A DNA stretch of 64,000 nucleotides. It comes from Rasiella rasia (GTDB taxonomy: Bacteria; Bacteroidota; Bacteroidia; Flavobacteriales; Flavobacteriaceae). The position numbers were made by a program, and so were the translations under genes. The notes under the pieces were generated by a model that made no database searches, was not told where the DNA came from, and saw nothing but the letters and a program-made list of their open reading frames with translations. Location of the stretch: NCBI RefSeq assembly GCF_011044175.1, contig NZ_CP049057.1:387501-451500 (forward strand). Reading direction: 5' to 3'. Of this stretch, positions 45,519 to 54,129 are shown one piece after another (the stretch's first letter is position 1; each line of letters starts with the position of its first letter).

Positions 45519-45949
45519 ATACAGAGAACCAAGACAATTTACTAAGAGAAACGCAGATAGATGGTGAAACTGTGAGTCCGATGTTGCCAGACAATGTTAA
45601 AAATTACCTTATAGACATAGATGGTACCATTACAGAAGATGTTCCTAACGAGCAACCTGAGCGCATGGCTACTTGTGAGCCATTTCCTGACGCTTTAAAG
45701 ACACTTAACAAATGGTATGACGAAGGACATATAATTTGCTTTTTTACTTCTAGAACAGAAGATCATAGAGCAGTAACCGAAACATGGTTGCAAAAACATG
45801 GTTTTAATTATCACTCTTTATTAATGGGTAAGCCTAGAGGCGGCAACTATCATTGGGTAGATAATCACTTGGTAAAAGCAACAAGATATAAAGGTAAGTT
45901 TACAGATTTGGTTGAGAAAGAAGTGACCATTCAAGTATTTGAAGATTAA
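45515..45949 (+). CDS. HAD-like phosphatase
   Basis: A 144-residue HAD-superfamily hydrolase. Motif I is LIDIDGTI (about 31-38), motif II the Ser in FFTSRTEDH, and a later GKPRGGNYHWVDNHLVK carries the Lys and acidic residue. The protein is short and lacks a cap domain, as in polynucleotide-kinase-like or small phosphatases. Related proteins are often mislabelled phosphoheptose isomerase. Coupled to the CxxC gene by ATGA. Confidence 0.72.
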   Translation: MNTENQDNLLRETQIDGETVSPMLPDNVKNYLIDIDGTITEDVPNEQPERMATCEPFPDALKTLNKWYDEGHIICFFTSRTEDHRAVTETWLQKHGFNYHSLLMGKPRGGNYHWVDNHLVKATRYKGKFTDLVEKEVTIQVFED

Positions 45950-45971
45950 TACAAAAAGAGCTAACATCATT

Positions 45972-46763
45972 ATGAGCGAGACAATTACAGTGCCAACAAT
46001 GGCAGAATATATGGCCCAAGGCAAACAACCCGAAGTTTTATTTTGGGTAGGTTGCGCGGGTAGTTTCGACGATCGAGCCAAGAAAATTACAAAAGCCTTT
46101 GTAAAATTACTTCATAATGCGAAAGTCGATTTTGCAGTTTTAGGAACTGAAGAAGGCTGTACTGGCGATCCTGCCAAGCGTGCTGGAAACGAATTTCTTT
46201 TTCAGATGCAAGCAATGATGAATATAGAAGTGCTTAACGGCTATGAAATAAAGAAAATTGTTACTGCTTGTCCGCACTGTTTTAATACCCTAAAAAATGA
46301 GTACCCAGGCCTTGGAGGTACATACGAAGTAATGCACCATACACAATTTTTAAAATCACTTCTTAATGAAGGTAGGTTAAAAGTTGAAGGTGGAAAGTTT
46401 AAAGGTAAGCGTATTACTTTTCATGATCCTTGTTATTTAGGACGTGCTAACAACGAATACGAAGCACCTCGTGAGCTACTTCAAAAATTAGAAGTAGAAT
46501 TAACTGAAATGAGACGTTGTAAATCTCGCGGACTGTGCTGTGGAGCTGGAGGAGCGCAGATGTTTAAAGAACCAGAACCAGGAAACAAAGACATAAACAT
46601 AGAGCGTACTGAAGAGGCGTTAGAAATAAAACCAGATATTATTGCTGCTGGATGCCCATTTTGTAACACAATGCTTACAGATGGTGTTAAAAATGCAGAG
46701 AAAGAAGATGCTGTGGCGGTGATGGATGTAGCCGAAATGATAGCCAATGCTAAAGATTTATAG
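45972..46763 (+). CDS. CCG-domain Fe-S oxidoreductase (HdrB/D-like)
   Basis: A 263-residue cytosolic protein with two CCG-type cysteine modules. It shows GCAGSFDDRAKK near the start, EGCTGDPAKR, TACPHCFNTL, HDPCYLGR, LCCGAGGAQM and AGCPFCNTML. Such modules bind the unusual non-cubane clusters of heterodisulfide reductase and succinate:quinone or lactate-type electron carriers. The start at 45972 is preferred over 45939 because the first 11 residues of the longer reading look random. Together with 43859 it forms a split HdrDE-like pair. Confidence 0.85.
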   Translation: MSETITVPTMAEYMAQGKQPEVLFWVGCAGSFDDRAKKITKAFVKLLHNAKVDFAVLGTEEGCTGDPAKRAGNEFLFQMQAMMNIEVLNGYEIKKIVTACPHCFNTLKNEYPGLGGTYEVMHHTQFLKSLLNEGRLKVEGGKFKGKRITFHDPCYLGRANNEYEAPRELLQKLEVELTEMRRCKSRGLCCGAGGAQMFKEPEPGNKDINIERTEEALEIKPDIIAAGCPFCNTMLTDGVKNAEKEDAVAVMDVAEMIANAKDL

Positions 46764-46772
46764 AAAAGACCG

Positions 46773-47258
46773 ATGTTAGTAGATTTTAATACCCTCCCCA
46801 ATACCTCACGAATTTGGATATACCAATGCAATCGTAAATTATCTGATGATGAAGTACAACGTGCTTCAGAACAAACAGAAGCATTTTTGAAAGAGTGGAC
46901 GGCACATGGTACAGATCTTGAAGCCGGTTTCGAATTAAAATACAACCGTTTTATTGTCATAGGGCTAAACCAAAGTAACGCTTCGGCCTCTGGATGTAGT
47001 ATAGACGCTTCCGTACGATTTATTCAACAGCTTGAGAAGCAGTTTGAAGTAGATTTGCTGGATAAAATGAATGTTACCTTTTACAACGGCGATTATATTG
47101 CTCATAAATCTTTAGTAGATTTTAAAAAGATGGCCAAGGCCCGTTCTGTGTCTCCAAATACTGTGGTTTTCAATAACTTAGTGAATACAAAAGAAGAATA
47201 TCTAGAGAATTGGGAAGTTCCTGCAAAAGATAGCTGGCACAGTAGATTTCTAGCATAG
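46773..47258 (+). CDS. Conserved protein often mislabelled ABC transporter ATPase
   Basis: A 161-residue soluble protein. Relatives in flavobacteria carry the label ABC transporter ATPase, but no Walker A (GxxxxGKS/T), Walker B or LSGGQ signature is present, so that label is not supported. The sequence has a basic, regular alpha/beta pattern (IWIYQCNRKLSD, then VDFKKMAKA). It begins nine bases after the CCG gene and is probably the last gene of the operon starting at 42905. Function unknown. Confidence 0.7.
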   Translation: MLVDFNTLPNTSRIWIYQCNRKLSDDEVQRASEQTEAFLKEWTAHGTDLEAGFELKYNRFIVIGLNQSNASASGCSIDASVRFIQQLEKQFEVDLLDKMNVTFYNGDYIAHKSLVDFKKMAKARSVSPNTVVFNNLVNTKEEYLENWEVPAKDSWHSRFLA

Positions 47259-47365
47259 TTTTTGTACTTTTAATTGCTATGAAACGCCATTCAATAATTG
47301 AGATGGTGTTGGAAGATGCTATTTTATAATATCTCAATCTTCCTTTAAAAAAGGATACTATACCT

Positions 47366-50317
47366 ATGAAAAAACTGCTTGCTGCTACACTATTTCTCTT
47401 TCTGATCATTTCCGCGAAAGCGCAACAAATAAACCCCTTATTGGTAAAAGACGATCTACCAAGTCAGCAGAAATGGGTAGATAGCATTTATGGTAATATG
47501 TCACTTCAGGAAAAAGTGGGTCAGCTTTTTATGGCGGTCAAATTTTCTAGCGATTCTAGAAGCAAAAAAGACGTTATCAAAGATTATATTGAGAATCAAT
47601 ATATTGGTGGGGTTATATTCTCAAAAGGTGGTCCGCAGCGTCAAGCAAAATTGGGTAATGAGTATCAGGAGCTTTCAGATATTCCCCTGTTTTATGCTAT
47701 GGACGCAGAGTGGGGGCTTGCAATGAGATTAGATTCTACCTATGCTTTTCCGTGGAATATGACGCTTGGAGCTATAAAAGACGATAAAATCGTGGAGAAA
47801 GTAGGGAAGCGGGTAGGTGAGCATGTTAAACGCATGGGGATGCATATTAACTTTGGCCCCGTAGTAGACATCAATACCAATCCAAAGAATCCTATAATTG
47901 GGAATCGTTCGTTTGGAGAGGATAAATTGAATGTTACTCAAAAAGCCATGGCGTTTATGAAAGGAATGCAAAGTGCCGGAATTATGGCTAATGCTAAACA
48001 TTTCCCAGGTCACGGAGATACGGCAACCGATAGTCATGAAACCTTACCAACCATAGACTTTACAAAACATCGTTTAGATAGCATTGAATTATATCCGTAT
48101 CGGCAACTTATTCAGGAAGGGTTAAGCAGCGTAATGGTGGCACACCTTAACGTGCCTTCATTAGAAGAACGATACGGCTATCCATCTTCTATTTCAGAAA
48201 ATATTGTAACTAATATACTTAAGGGTGAATTAGGCTTTAATGGCCTAATCTTTACAGATGCATTAAACATGAAGGGTGCATCAAACTTTAAGGAACCAGG
48301 TGAGATAGATTTGGCTGCATTTTTAGCGGGTAATGACGTATTGCTTATTTCTGAAAATATTCCGAAGGCACACAATCTGATGGTAAAAGCTTTTAGAGAT
48401 GGAATTATAACAGAGGAGCGCCTGGCGCATTCGGTTAAGAAGATATTATATGCAAAGTATAAATTAGGTTTAAATAAGTATAAACCCATAGTTACAGAAA
48501 ACTTGGTTGAAGACTTAAACAGTGCTTGGGATGATGCCTTGTACGAAGAAGCCATGGAAAATGCGCTAACGGTAGTTAAAAATCAAGATAATGTACTCCC
48601 TATAAAAGATCTTCAAAAAAAGAAAATAGCGTACATAAATTTTGGAGATGATTCTGGCAAAACATTTTTGAATGAATTACGAAAGTATGCCGATGTTGAT
48701 TGGGTTAAAGCAAAAGGATTAGATGATTACGTGAAAAAATTGAAGAACTATAATTATGTAATTATAGGTTTTCATCGCTCTAATGAAAATCCTTGGAAAA
48801 GTTTCGAGTTTACCGAAAAAGAACTTGTTTGGATCTATGAAATAGCTAGAACCAACAAAGTTATACTCGATGTGTTTACAAGACCTTATGCCTTATTAGA
48901 CCTTAAAACAACCACTAATTTTGAAGGAATTATTTGCTCGTACCAAAATAGTGAAGTGTCGCAGGAACTTTCGGCGCAACTTATTTTTGGAGCTAGAGAA
49001 GCTAAAGGACAACTACCCGTAAGCATTGGAGAAGAATTTGCTGTACATACCTCCATAGAGACAAAGTCACTAAAACGTTTGCAATACGGTACGCCAGAAA
49101 GTGTTGGAGTAAGTAGTGAAAAACTCAAGAAAATTGATACGTTAGCGCGCACTGGTTTATGGGGAGGCATGATGCCTGGGGCGCAAATATTGGTAGCCCG
49201 AAAAGGAAAAGTTATTTATAACAAGACTTTTGGACATCACACCCAACAAAAGAAAAATAGTGTGAAGTACGATGATATTTATGATGTTGCCTCGCTAACC
49301 AAAATTTTAGCTACGGTACCAATGATTATGGAATTGGTAGATCGAAAAGTTATTACGATGGATACCAAACTATCTGAAATGTTACCCGAATACAAAAATT
49401 CTAATAAAGGTCACATAACCCTTCAAGAAATGCTTTCTCATGTAGCACGATTAAAAGCTTGGATTCCTTTTTACACGCATACCTTAGATACAGTTACGAA
49501 AAGACCTTCTGAAAAGTATTATAAGAAAAATCCTAATGAAGAGTTTAATATTAAGGTAGCCGAAGGACTTTATATGCGCCGTGATTACAAAGACAGTATT
49601 TATGAAATTATTCGAAAAAGTGATTTGCGGAGTAGCAAGGGGTACAAATACAGCGATTTGCCGTATTATTTACTGAAGAAATTTTTAGAGGAGTTTTATG
49701 GATCTCCACTAGAATTGCTTGTGCAACGAGATTATTATGAATCTTTGGGCGCTAATTACACCACATTTAATCCGCTTTCAAAATTCACGAAGGCAGATAT
49801 CGTTCCTACCGAAGATGACAGCTACTTTAGAATGCAAAAAGTACATGGTAATGTACACGACCAAGGAGCTGCCATGATCGGTGGCGTAGGAGGGCACGCC
49901 GGATTGTTTAGTAACTCTAACGATATTGCTAAATTAATGCAATTGTACCTTTGGAAAGGTTTCTACGGTGGTAAGCGCTATTTTAACCCAGAGACTTTAG
50001 ACATGTTTAACGCCTGCTATTATTGTGAAGATAATGTACGTAGGGGAGTAGGATTTGATAAACCACAATTAGGCGAATCTGGTCCTACCTGTGGTTGCGT
50101 GTCTATGACCAGTTTTGGGCATAGCGGATTTACAGGAACGTTTACCTGGGCCGATCCAGAAGAAGAGATTGTATATGTTTTTCTTTCTAATAGAACATAT
50201 CCGTCTGCAGATAATAGAAAATTAATAGGAAGCAACCTTAGAAGTAATATACAAGAAGCCATTTACGATGCTATTACCAATGAGGAAGGTCCAACAAATT
50301 TAACCATACAAGAATGA
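47366..50317 (+). CDS. Glycoside hydrolase family 3 fused to a beta-lactamase-like serine hydrolase
   Basis: A 983-residue exported protein. After a signal peptide (1-19) comes a NagZ-type GH3 domain: KHFPGHGDTATDSH (about 211-224) gives the catalytic His/Asp pair and FTDALNMKG (about 296-304) the nucleophile Asp. A GH3 C-terminal domain follows to about 570. Residues about 585-975 form a class C beta-lactamase/PBP-like domain with SLTK (about 642-645), a YSDL element and a GHSGFTG box (about 917-923). Together they could trim peptidoglycan, GlcNAc-anhydroMurNAc first. It overlaps bshA by four bases. Confidence 0.85.
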   Translation: MKKLLAATLFLFLIISAKAQQINPLLVKDDLPSQQKWVDSIYGNMSLQEKVGQLFMAVKFSSDSRSKKDVIKDYIENQYIGGVIFSKGGPQRQAKLGNEYQELSDIPLFYAMDAEWGLAMRLDSTYAFPWNMTLGAIKDDKIVEKVGKRVGEHVKRMGMHINFGPVVDINTNPKNPIIGNRSFGEDKLNVTQKAMAFMKGMQSAGIMANAKHFPGHGDTATDSHETLPTIDFTKHRLDSIELYPYRQLIQEGLSSVMVAHLNVPSLEERYGYPSSISENIVTNILKGELGFNGLIFTDALNMKGASNFKEPGEIDLAAFLAGNDVLLISENIPKAHNLMVKAFRDGIITEERLAHSVKKILYAKYKLGLNKYKPIVTENLVEDLNSAWDDALYEEAMENALTVVKNQDNVLPIKDLQKKKIAYINFGDDSGKTFLNELRKYADVDWVKAKGLDDYVKKLKNYNYVIIGFHRSNENPWKSFEFTEKELVWIYEIARTNKVILDVFTRPYALLDLKTTTNFEGIICSYQNSEVSQELSAQLIFGAREAKGQLPVSIGEEFAVHTSIETKSLKRLQYGTPESVGVSSEKLKKIDTLARTGLWGGMMPGAQILVARKGKVIYNKTFGHHTQQKKNSVKYDDIYDVASLTKILATVPMIMELVDRKVITMDTKLSEMLPEYKNSNKGHITLQEMLSHVARLKAWIPFYTHTLDTVTKRPSEKYYKKNPNEEFNIKVAEGLYMRRDYKDSIYEIIRKSDLRSSKGYKYSDLPYYLLKKFLEEFYGSPLELLVQRDYYESLGANYTTFNPLSKFTKADIVPTEDDSYFRMQKVHGNVHDQGAAMIGGVGGHAGLFSNSNDIAKLMQLYLWKGFYGGKRYFNPETLDMFNACYYCEDNVRRGVGFDKPQLGESGPTCGCVSMTSFGHSGFTGTFTWADPEEEIVYVFLSNRTYPSADNRKLIGSNLRSNIQEAIYDAITNEEGPTNLTIQE

Positions 50318-51444
50318 AAATTGCCATTGTTTGTTATCCAACATTTGGAGGAAGTGGTGTAGTTGCCACTGAGCTTGGCTTAGCACTAGCCGAAAGAGGA
50401 CATGAAATACACTTTATTACCTACAACCAGCCTGTACGACTAGACCTGCTTTCTAACAATATTCATTTTCATGAAGTGGTGGTGCCAGACTATCCTTTAT
50501 TTCATTACCAGCCTTATGAGTTGGCATTGTCTAGTAAGCTGGTTGATATGGTAAAGTTGTACCATATAGAACTATTGCACGTACATTACGCAATACCGCA
50601 CGCCTATGCTGGATACATGGCAAAGAAAATGTTGTTGGCAGAAGGAATATCCATTCCAATGGTTACAACCTTGCACGGTACAGATATTACACTGGTAGGA
50701 AACCACCCTGTTTATAAACCTGCAGTGACGTTTAGTATTAACAAGAGCGATGTGGTTACGTCTGTATCACAGAGTTTAAAAGATGATACGAATAGGCTTT
50801 TCGATATTACTACGGAAATCGACGTGGTTCCTAATTTTATAGATGTTGAAAAATACACCAATCATTTCACCGATTGCCAACGAGATTTAATGGCAGAGAA
50901 GGACGAACTTATTATCACTCATATTAGCAATCTTAGACCTGTAAAACGAGTGCAAGATGTAATAGAAATTTTTGATCGAGTGCAGCAGCAAATTCCTGCA
51001 AAACTCATTATGGTGGGAGATGGCCCAGAAAAAGAGGCTTGCGAAGCGTTATGTGTACAAAAGGGAATTCAAGACAGTGTAAAGTTTCTTGGAAATAGTA
51101 GTGAGATCAATAAAATTCTTTGTTTCAGTGACTTATTCTTGTTGCCTTCTGAAAAAGAGAGTTTCGGACTTGCAGCATTGGAAGCAATGGCGAGTGGTGT
51201 TCCTGTGATTTCAAGTAATACAGGAGGCTTGCCAGAAGTAAACGTTCATGGCGTGAGTGGATACCTAAGTAATGTCGGAGAAGTAGACGATATGGCAAGC
51301 AATGCAATTTCTATTTTAAAAGATAAAGAAGTATTGCTGAAATTTAAACGAAATGCTAAAGAAGCGGCTAGAAAATTTGATACAAAGAATATAGTGCCAA
51401 TGTATGAAGAAGTATATGCTAAAGCAGTTGCTTATGTTTCATAA
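50314..51444 (+). CDS. bshA: N-acetyl-alpha-D-glucosaminyl L-malate synthase (bacillithiol pathway)
   Basis: A 376-residue GT4 glycosyltransferase that joins UDP-GlcNAc to L-malate, the first step of bacillithiol synthesis. The start YPTFGGSGVVATELGLALAE is distinctive for BshA; the C-terminal EX7E segment lies in EKESFGLAALEAMASG. bshB and bshC are not in the window. Its ATG overlaps the stop of the GH3 fusion (ATGA), and its last 11 bases overlap the PrcB-like gene. Presence of bacillithiol bears on how the glutathione-synthetase-like gene at 61545 should be read. Confidence 0.92.
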   Translation: MKIAIVCYPTFGGSGVVATELGLALAERGHEIHFITYNQPVRLDLLSNNIHFHEVVVPDYPLFHYQPYELALSSKLVDMVKLYHIELLHVHYAIPHAYAGYMAKKMLLAEGISIPMVTTLHGTDITLVGNHPVYKPAVTFSINKSDVVTSVSQSLKDDTNRLFDITTEIDVVPNFIDVEKYTNHFTDCQRDLMAEKDELIITHISNLRPVKRVQDVIEIFDRVQQQIPAKLIMVGDGPEKEACEALCVQKGIQDSVKFLGNSSEINKILCFSDLFLLPSEKESFGLAALEAMASGVPVISSNTGGLPEVNVHGVSGYLSNVGEVDDMASNAISILKDKEVLLKFKRNAKEAARKFDTKNIVPMYEEVYAKAVAYVS

Positions 51445-51922
51445 GACATTACCTATATTTTATTTACTATGCAGCTTGTTTTTTGTGAGTTGTGGCAATA
51501 CAACATCTGTTTCTGAAGCACCGGTGACACCTGAAAATAATGTAGACTTTACCACAGTGTTTAGCAATGGTCATAGCAATTTTAAATCGCCTACGCAGCA
51601 ACTAATTACATCTACGAAACAACTAGAAGCGTTATATGCAACCATAAATAGCACCAGAAAGCCTGGAATACCCTTGCCTAACATAAATTTTGATACTCAT
51701 GAAGCTTTCTTTTTTTGTCCGGGAGAAGTATCGCATGGTGTTGATGGATTGAAGGTAGCAAAGGTGTATGCAAAAAATAATACGCTCTATGTTCAGTTGG
51801 CACCTGGTAAGAATGATGATAGTGGTTTAGTCACTACGGTAATGTCACAACCAGCCGTACTAATAGCTTTTGAACAACAAGGCTTACCAGTAGTAATTGC
51901 TGCGGCTAAAAACACTAATTAA
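51434..51922 (+). CDS. PrcB-like lipoprotein
   Basis: A 162-residue predicted lipoprotein starting at ATG 51434, with a signal peptide and lipobox FVSC (Cys19-20). The mature domain has a beta-rich pattern with YVQLAPGKNDD and a C-terminal PVVIAAAKN, resembling the protease-complex subunit PrcB C-terminal domain; the match is by pattern only. It overlaps bshA at its start and the convergent M19 gene by eight bases at its end. Confidence 0.65.
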   Translation: MFHKTLPIFYLLCSLFFVSCGNTTSVSEAPVTPENNVDFTTVFSNGHSNFKSPTQQLITSTKQLEALYATINSTRKPGIPLPNINFDTHEAFFFCPGEVSHGVDGLKVAKVYAKNNTLYVQLAPGKNDDSGLVTTVMSQPAVLIAFEQQGLPVVIAAAKNTN

Positions 51923-53372
51923 AGTTTCGTTTTAAGTAATCCATTGCGTTGCCATGAAGCACACGCTCAACGATACTTTCTGCCGATATTTTATTAAAGT
52001 CCTGTAGCGAATTGCGATTGGTATCGAGATATGCTTTTGCATGGTGTAGCATTTCTTCTCCCAAATCTTTTATGTTTTCTGCCGTCCATAATCCTTTAAT
52101 CGGATTCACAATACCGTCGAAATCACTTCCAATAGTTTGAATTCCCCAACAAAATAATCCTTCTTTGTTAAGTACTTCGGCCACATGTTCTACTTGTCGC
52201 CATACAAGAAGAGATTTCTTCTGCAGTTGTTTCCGTTTATTCGGAAAATAGATTTTAGATTGACTAATCGCTTTTTTACTTCCAATACGTCTTTCATCTA
52301 ATTGAATTCCAAACATTCCATTGGTTTTCGCAATACGTAGCAATTCATCGTCATAAAAATTAATATCTATATTATTGAAGTACTCTGCTCGTTCTGGGTA
52401 GTCAGACACATCCCATTGTACAATAGAACGATGTCCGTTTGCTGCGCCATGACTGGCAATTACAGGAATCTTTTCATTTTTGTATTTGGTGTCTAGCAAA
52501 TCGTAATACGCTTTCCTAGACGTGGTACTCATATGTTTAATATCAATAGGAATACAAGGGCCGTTGGTGTTTTTCAACAACCTATCAATAACTTCAATCC
52601 CTAAATCTGTTATCCCCGAATTAAGTCCTCTATTCTGATTGTCGCGCAAAGCACCTATGCTAATACTTCGGGCATGCCCGCAAAGTTCATTATAGAAGTG
52701 ATGTGCAAACGTGATAAACGCGGGTTTGTGCTTCCAGTTTTTAACTTTTTTTAGATTGTCAAGTACTTCAGCAGCATCTGCCGTGTCGGTATTCATTTCT
52801 AAGCCGCTGTTAAATGAGTGGCCACCTTCTATAGATAATACAATGTTGATGATTTTTTTTGTGGGTGTCTCTTGTGTGAAATTATGTTCTATTTCAGCAA
52901 AATTATTAACAAGTCTATAGGTATAAAATACATTGTCTATTTTATGTACTTGGTTGTGTAACTGTTCATAAAACTGATATTCACTTTCTAAATCCTCGAA
53001 GTAATCTTGATGACGTAGCACGTAGTCTATTCTACTCTGACTAATACTAGCAGCTAAATTGACTAATACGTCTGTTAGGCCTTTCCACCCCAAAACTCGC
53101 TTACTTAAAAAGTGCTTTTCAAAAGGGTAAAGACTTACAATTACCACTTTGGCTCTACTTCGAGCGAGGGCGGTCATGTCTGTTTGTGTAAACTTAGTGA
53201 GGGTAATCATACGGTTTAGAAACTTTTCAAAAACCGTAGGGGGACTGTAGTGCCAAATAGAATTTTTGCGATTTGCATCTAGAGCATTCTGTTTTGGTGG
53301 CGTATATTTAAAACTTTTACTGAATCCCTTTAGCGAAGGATGGCAGTGAATATCTACATAGTGCGTCTTCAT
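51915..53372 (-). CDS. Membrane dipeptidase-like (M19) peptidase
   Basis: A 485-residue zinc amidohydrolase. The M19 signature begins with YVDIHCHPSLKG near the N-terminus, with metal ligands in IEGGHSFN, PIDIKHMS and VIASHGAANGHRS, then a late IGSDFDGIV. Unlike typical M19 enzymes it has no signal peptide and carries an extra N-terminal helical part (about 20-150). ATG 53372 is preferred over 53408. Its substrate, probably a dipeptide or related amide, is unknown. Confidence 0.82.
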   Translation of the reverse strand: MKTHYVDIHCHPSLKGFSKSFKYTPPKQNALDANRKNSIWHYSPPTVFEKFLNRMITLTKFTQTDMTALARSRAKVVIVSLYPFEKHFLSKRVLGWKGLTDVLVNLAASISQSRIDYVLRHQDYFEDLESEYQFYEQLHNQVHKIDNVFYTYRLVNNFAEIEHNFTQETPTKKIINIVLSIEGGHSFNSGLEMNTDTADAAEVLDNLKKVKNWKHKPAFITFAHHFYNELCGHARSISIGALRDNQNRGLNSGITDLGIEVIDRLLKNTNGPCIPIDIKHMSTTSRKAYYDLLDTKYKNEKIPVIASHGAANGHRSIVQWDVSDYPERAEYFNNIDINFYDDELLRIAKTNGMFGIQLDERRIGSKKAISQSKIYFPNKRKQLQKKSLLVWRQVEHVAEVLNKEGLFCWGIQTIGSDFDGIVNPIKGLWTAENIKDLGEEMLHHAKAYLDTNRNSLQDFNKISAESIVERVLHGNAMDYLKRNFN

Positions 53373-53472
53373 ATATTGGGCAGTTAGTTGTAATTCATAA
53401 AATTGCAACTTTTATTTTACATTTAAAAAAGGGTTTTTCCTAATTTTTCTAGGTTTCATACCCCATAAAAAA

Positions 53473-53495
53473 AAGCGATACATAACGTATCGCTT
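53473..53495 (-). terminator. Intrinsic terminator for the small beta-barrel gene
   Basis: A nine-base stem AAGCGATAC/GTATCGCTT with an ATAAC loop; on the minus strand it is followed by T8. It lies 24 bases beyond the stop of the gene at 53519. Confidence 0.9.
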
Positions 53496-53518
53496 AAGGT
53501 TTAATGCTATTTCGTTGT

Positions 53519-54004
53519 TTAGAATTGGTAACGTACTCCTAGCGCAATATCAAAATCTATATCATCGTCTAAATTGTCACTAAAACCAAATTCTGGTCTA
53601 AAATCAAGCGATAAAAGCAACGGGAAGTCAAAATCGTATTCTATCCCAATATCACCGGCTAGATACACATAGGTTTCGCTATCATCAAAACCAGGCGCCA
53701 CATCATCGAAATCTACTTGAGCAATCCCGGCACCAGGGCCCGCGTACCAATTAAATCCGCCGTCAATATTCCACACCCATTGGTATAATCCTGTTAATCT
53801 AAACGCGTCAAAATTCTTTGAACTTCGCCACCCTAAATCAATTTCTAGTCTATTTTTTTCAGTTAGATAACGTTGGTAACTCACTTCAGTCCCGAATCCG
53901 TCGCTATCCCCTAATCTAAGTCCGATAGCATTTTTTTCTTCTTGTGCTTCTGCTGAAATTCCAACACCAACCACTGCGATAAAAATTAAAATCCATTTTC
54001 TCAT
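53519..54004 (-). CDS. Small outer-membrane beta-barrel protein
   Basis: A 161-residue exported protein with a signal peptide (about 1-20, ending AEAQ). Alternating strands rich in Tyr, Phe, Asp and Gly (NRLEIDLGWRSS, LLSLDFRPEFGFSD) and a C-terminal ALGVRYQF strand ending in Phe are typical of an eight-stranded OmpA/OmpW-like barrel. Acidic runs (LDDDIDFD) sit in loops. Single-gene unit with its own terminator. No ligand can be assigned. Confidence 0.78.
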   Translation of the reverse strand: MRKWILIFIAVVGVGISAEAQEEKNAIGLRLGDSDGFGTEVSYQRYLTEKNRLEIDLGWRSSKNFDAFRLTGLYQWVWNIDGGFNWYAGPGAGIAQVDFDDVAPGFDDSETYVYLAGDIGIEYDFDFPLLLSLDFRPEFGFSDNLDDDIDFDIALGVRYQF

Positions 54005-54129
54005 ATTTTTCTTTTTTTAGGTTACTCAAAAGTAAATTTTAAGATTCTTTACTATGGTTAACGTTTTGTTATTCTTTTTAGTGAATAAACATTGCCACAA
54101 TGCGTATAAGCACTTATTTTTACATGTAC

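Noticed and set aside
47279-47329. 16-codon ORF and a small hairpin (about 47286-47308) before the GH3 fusion
   Set aside because: Too short to support, no ribosome-binding signal and the hairpin has no T run; kept only as a note.
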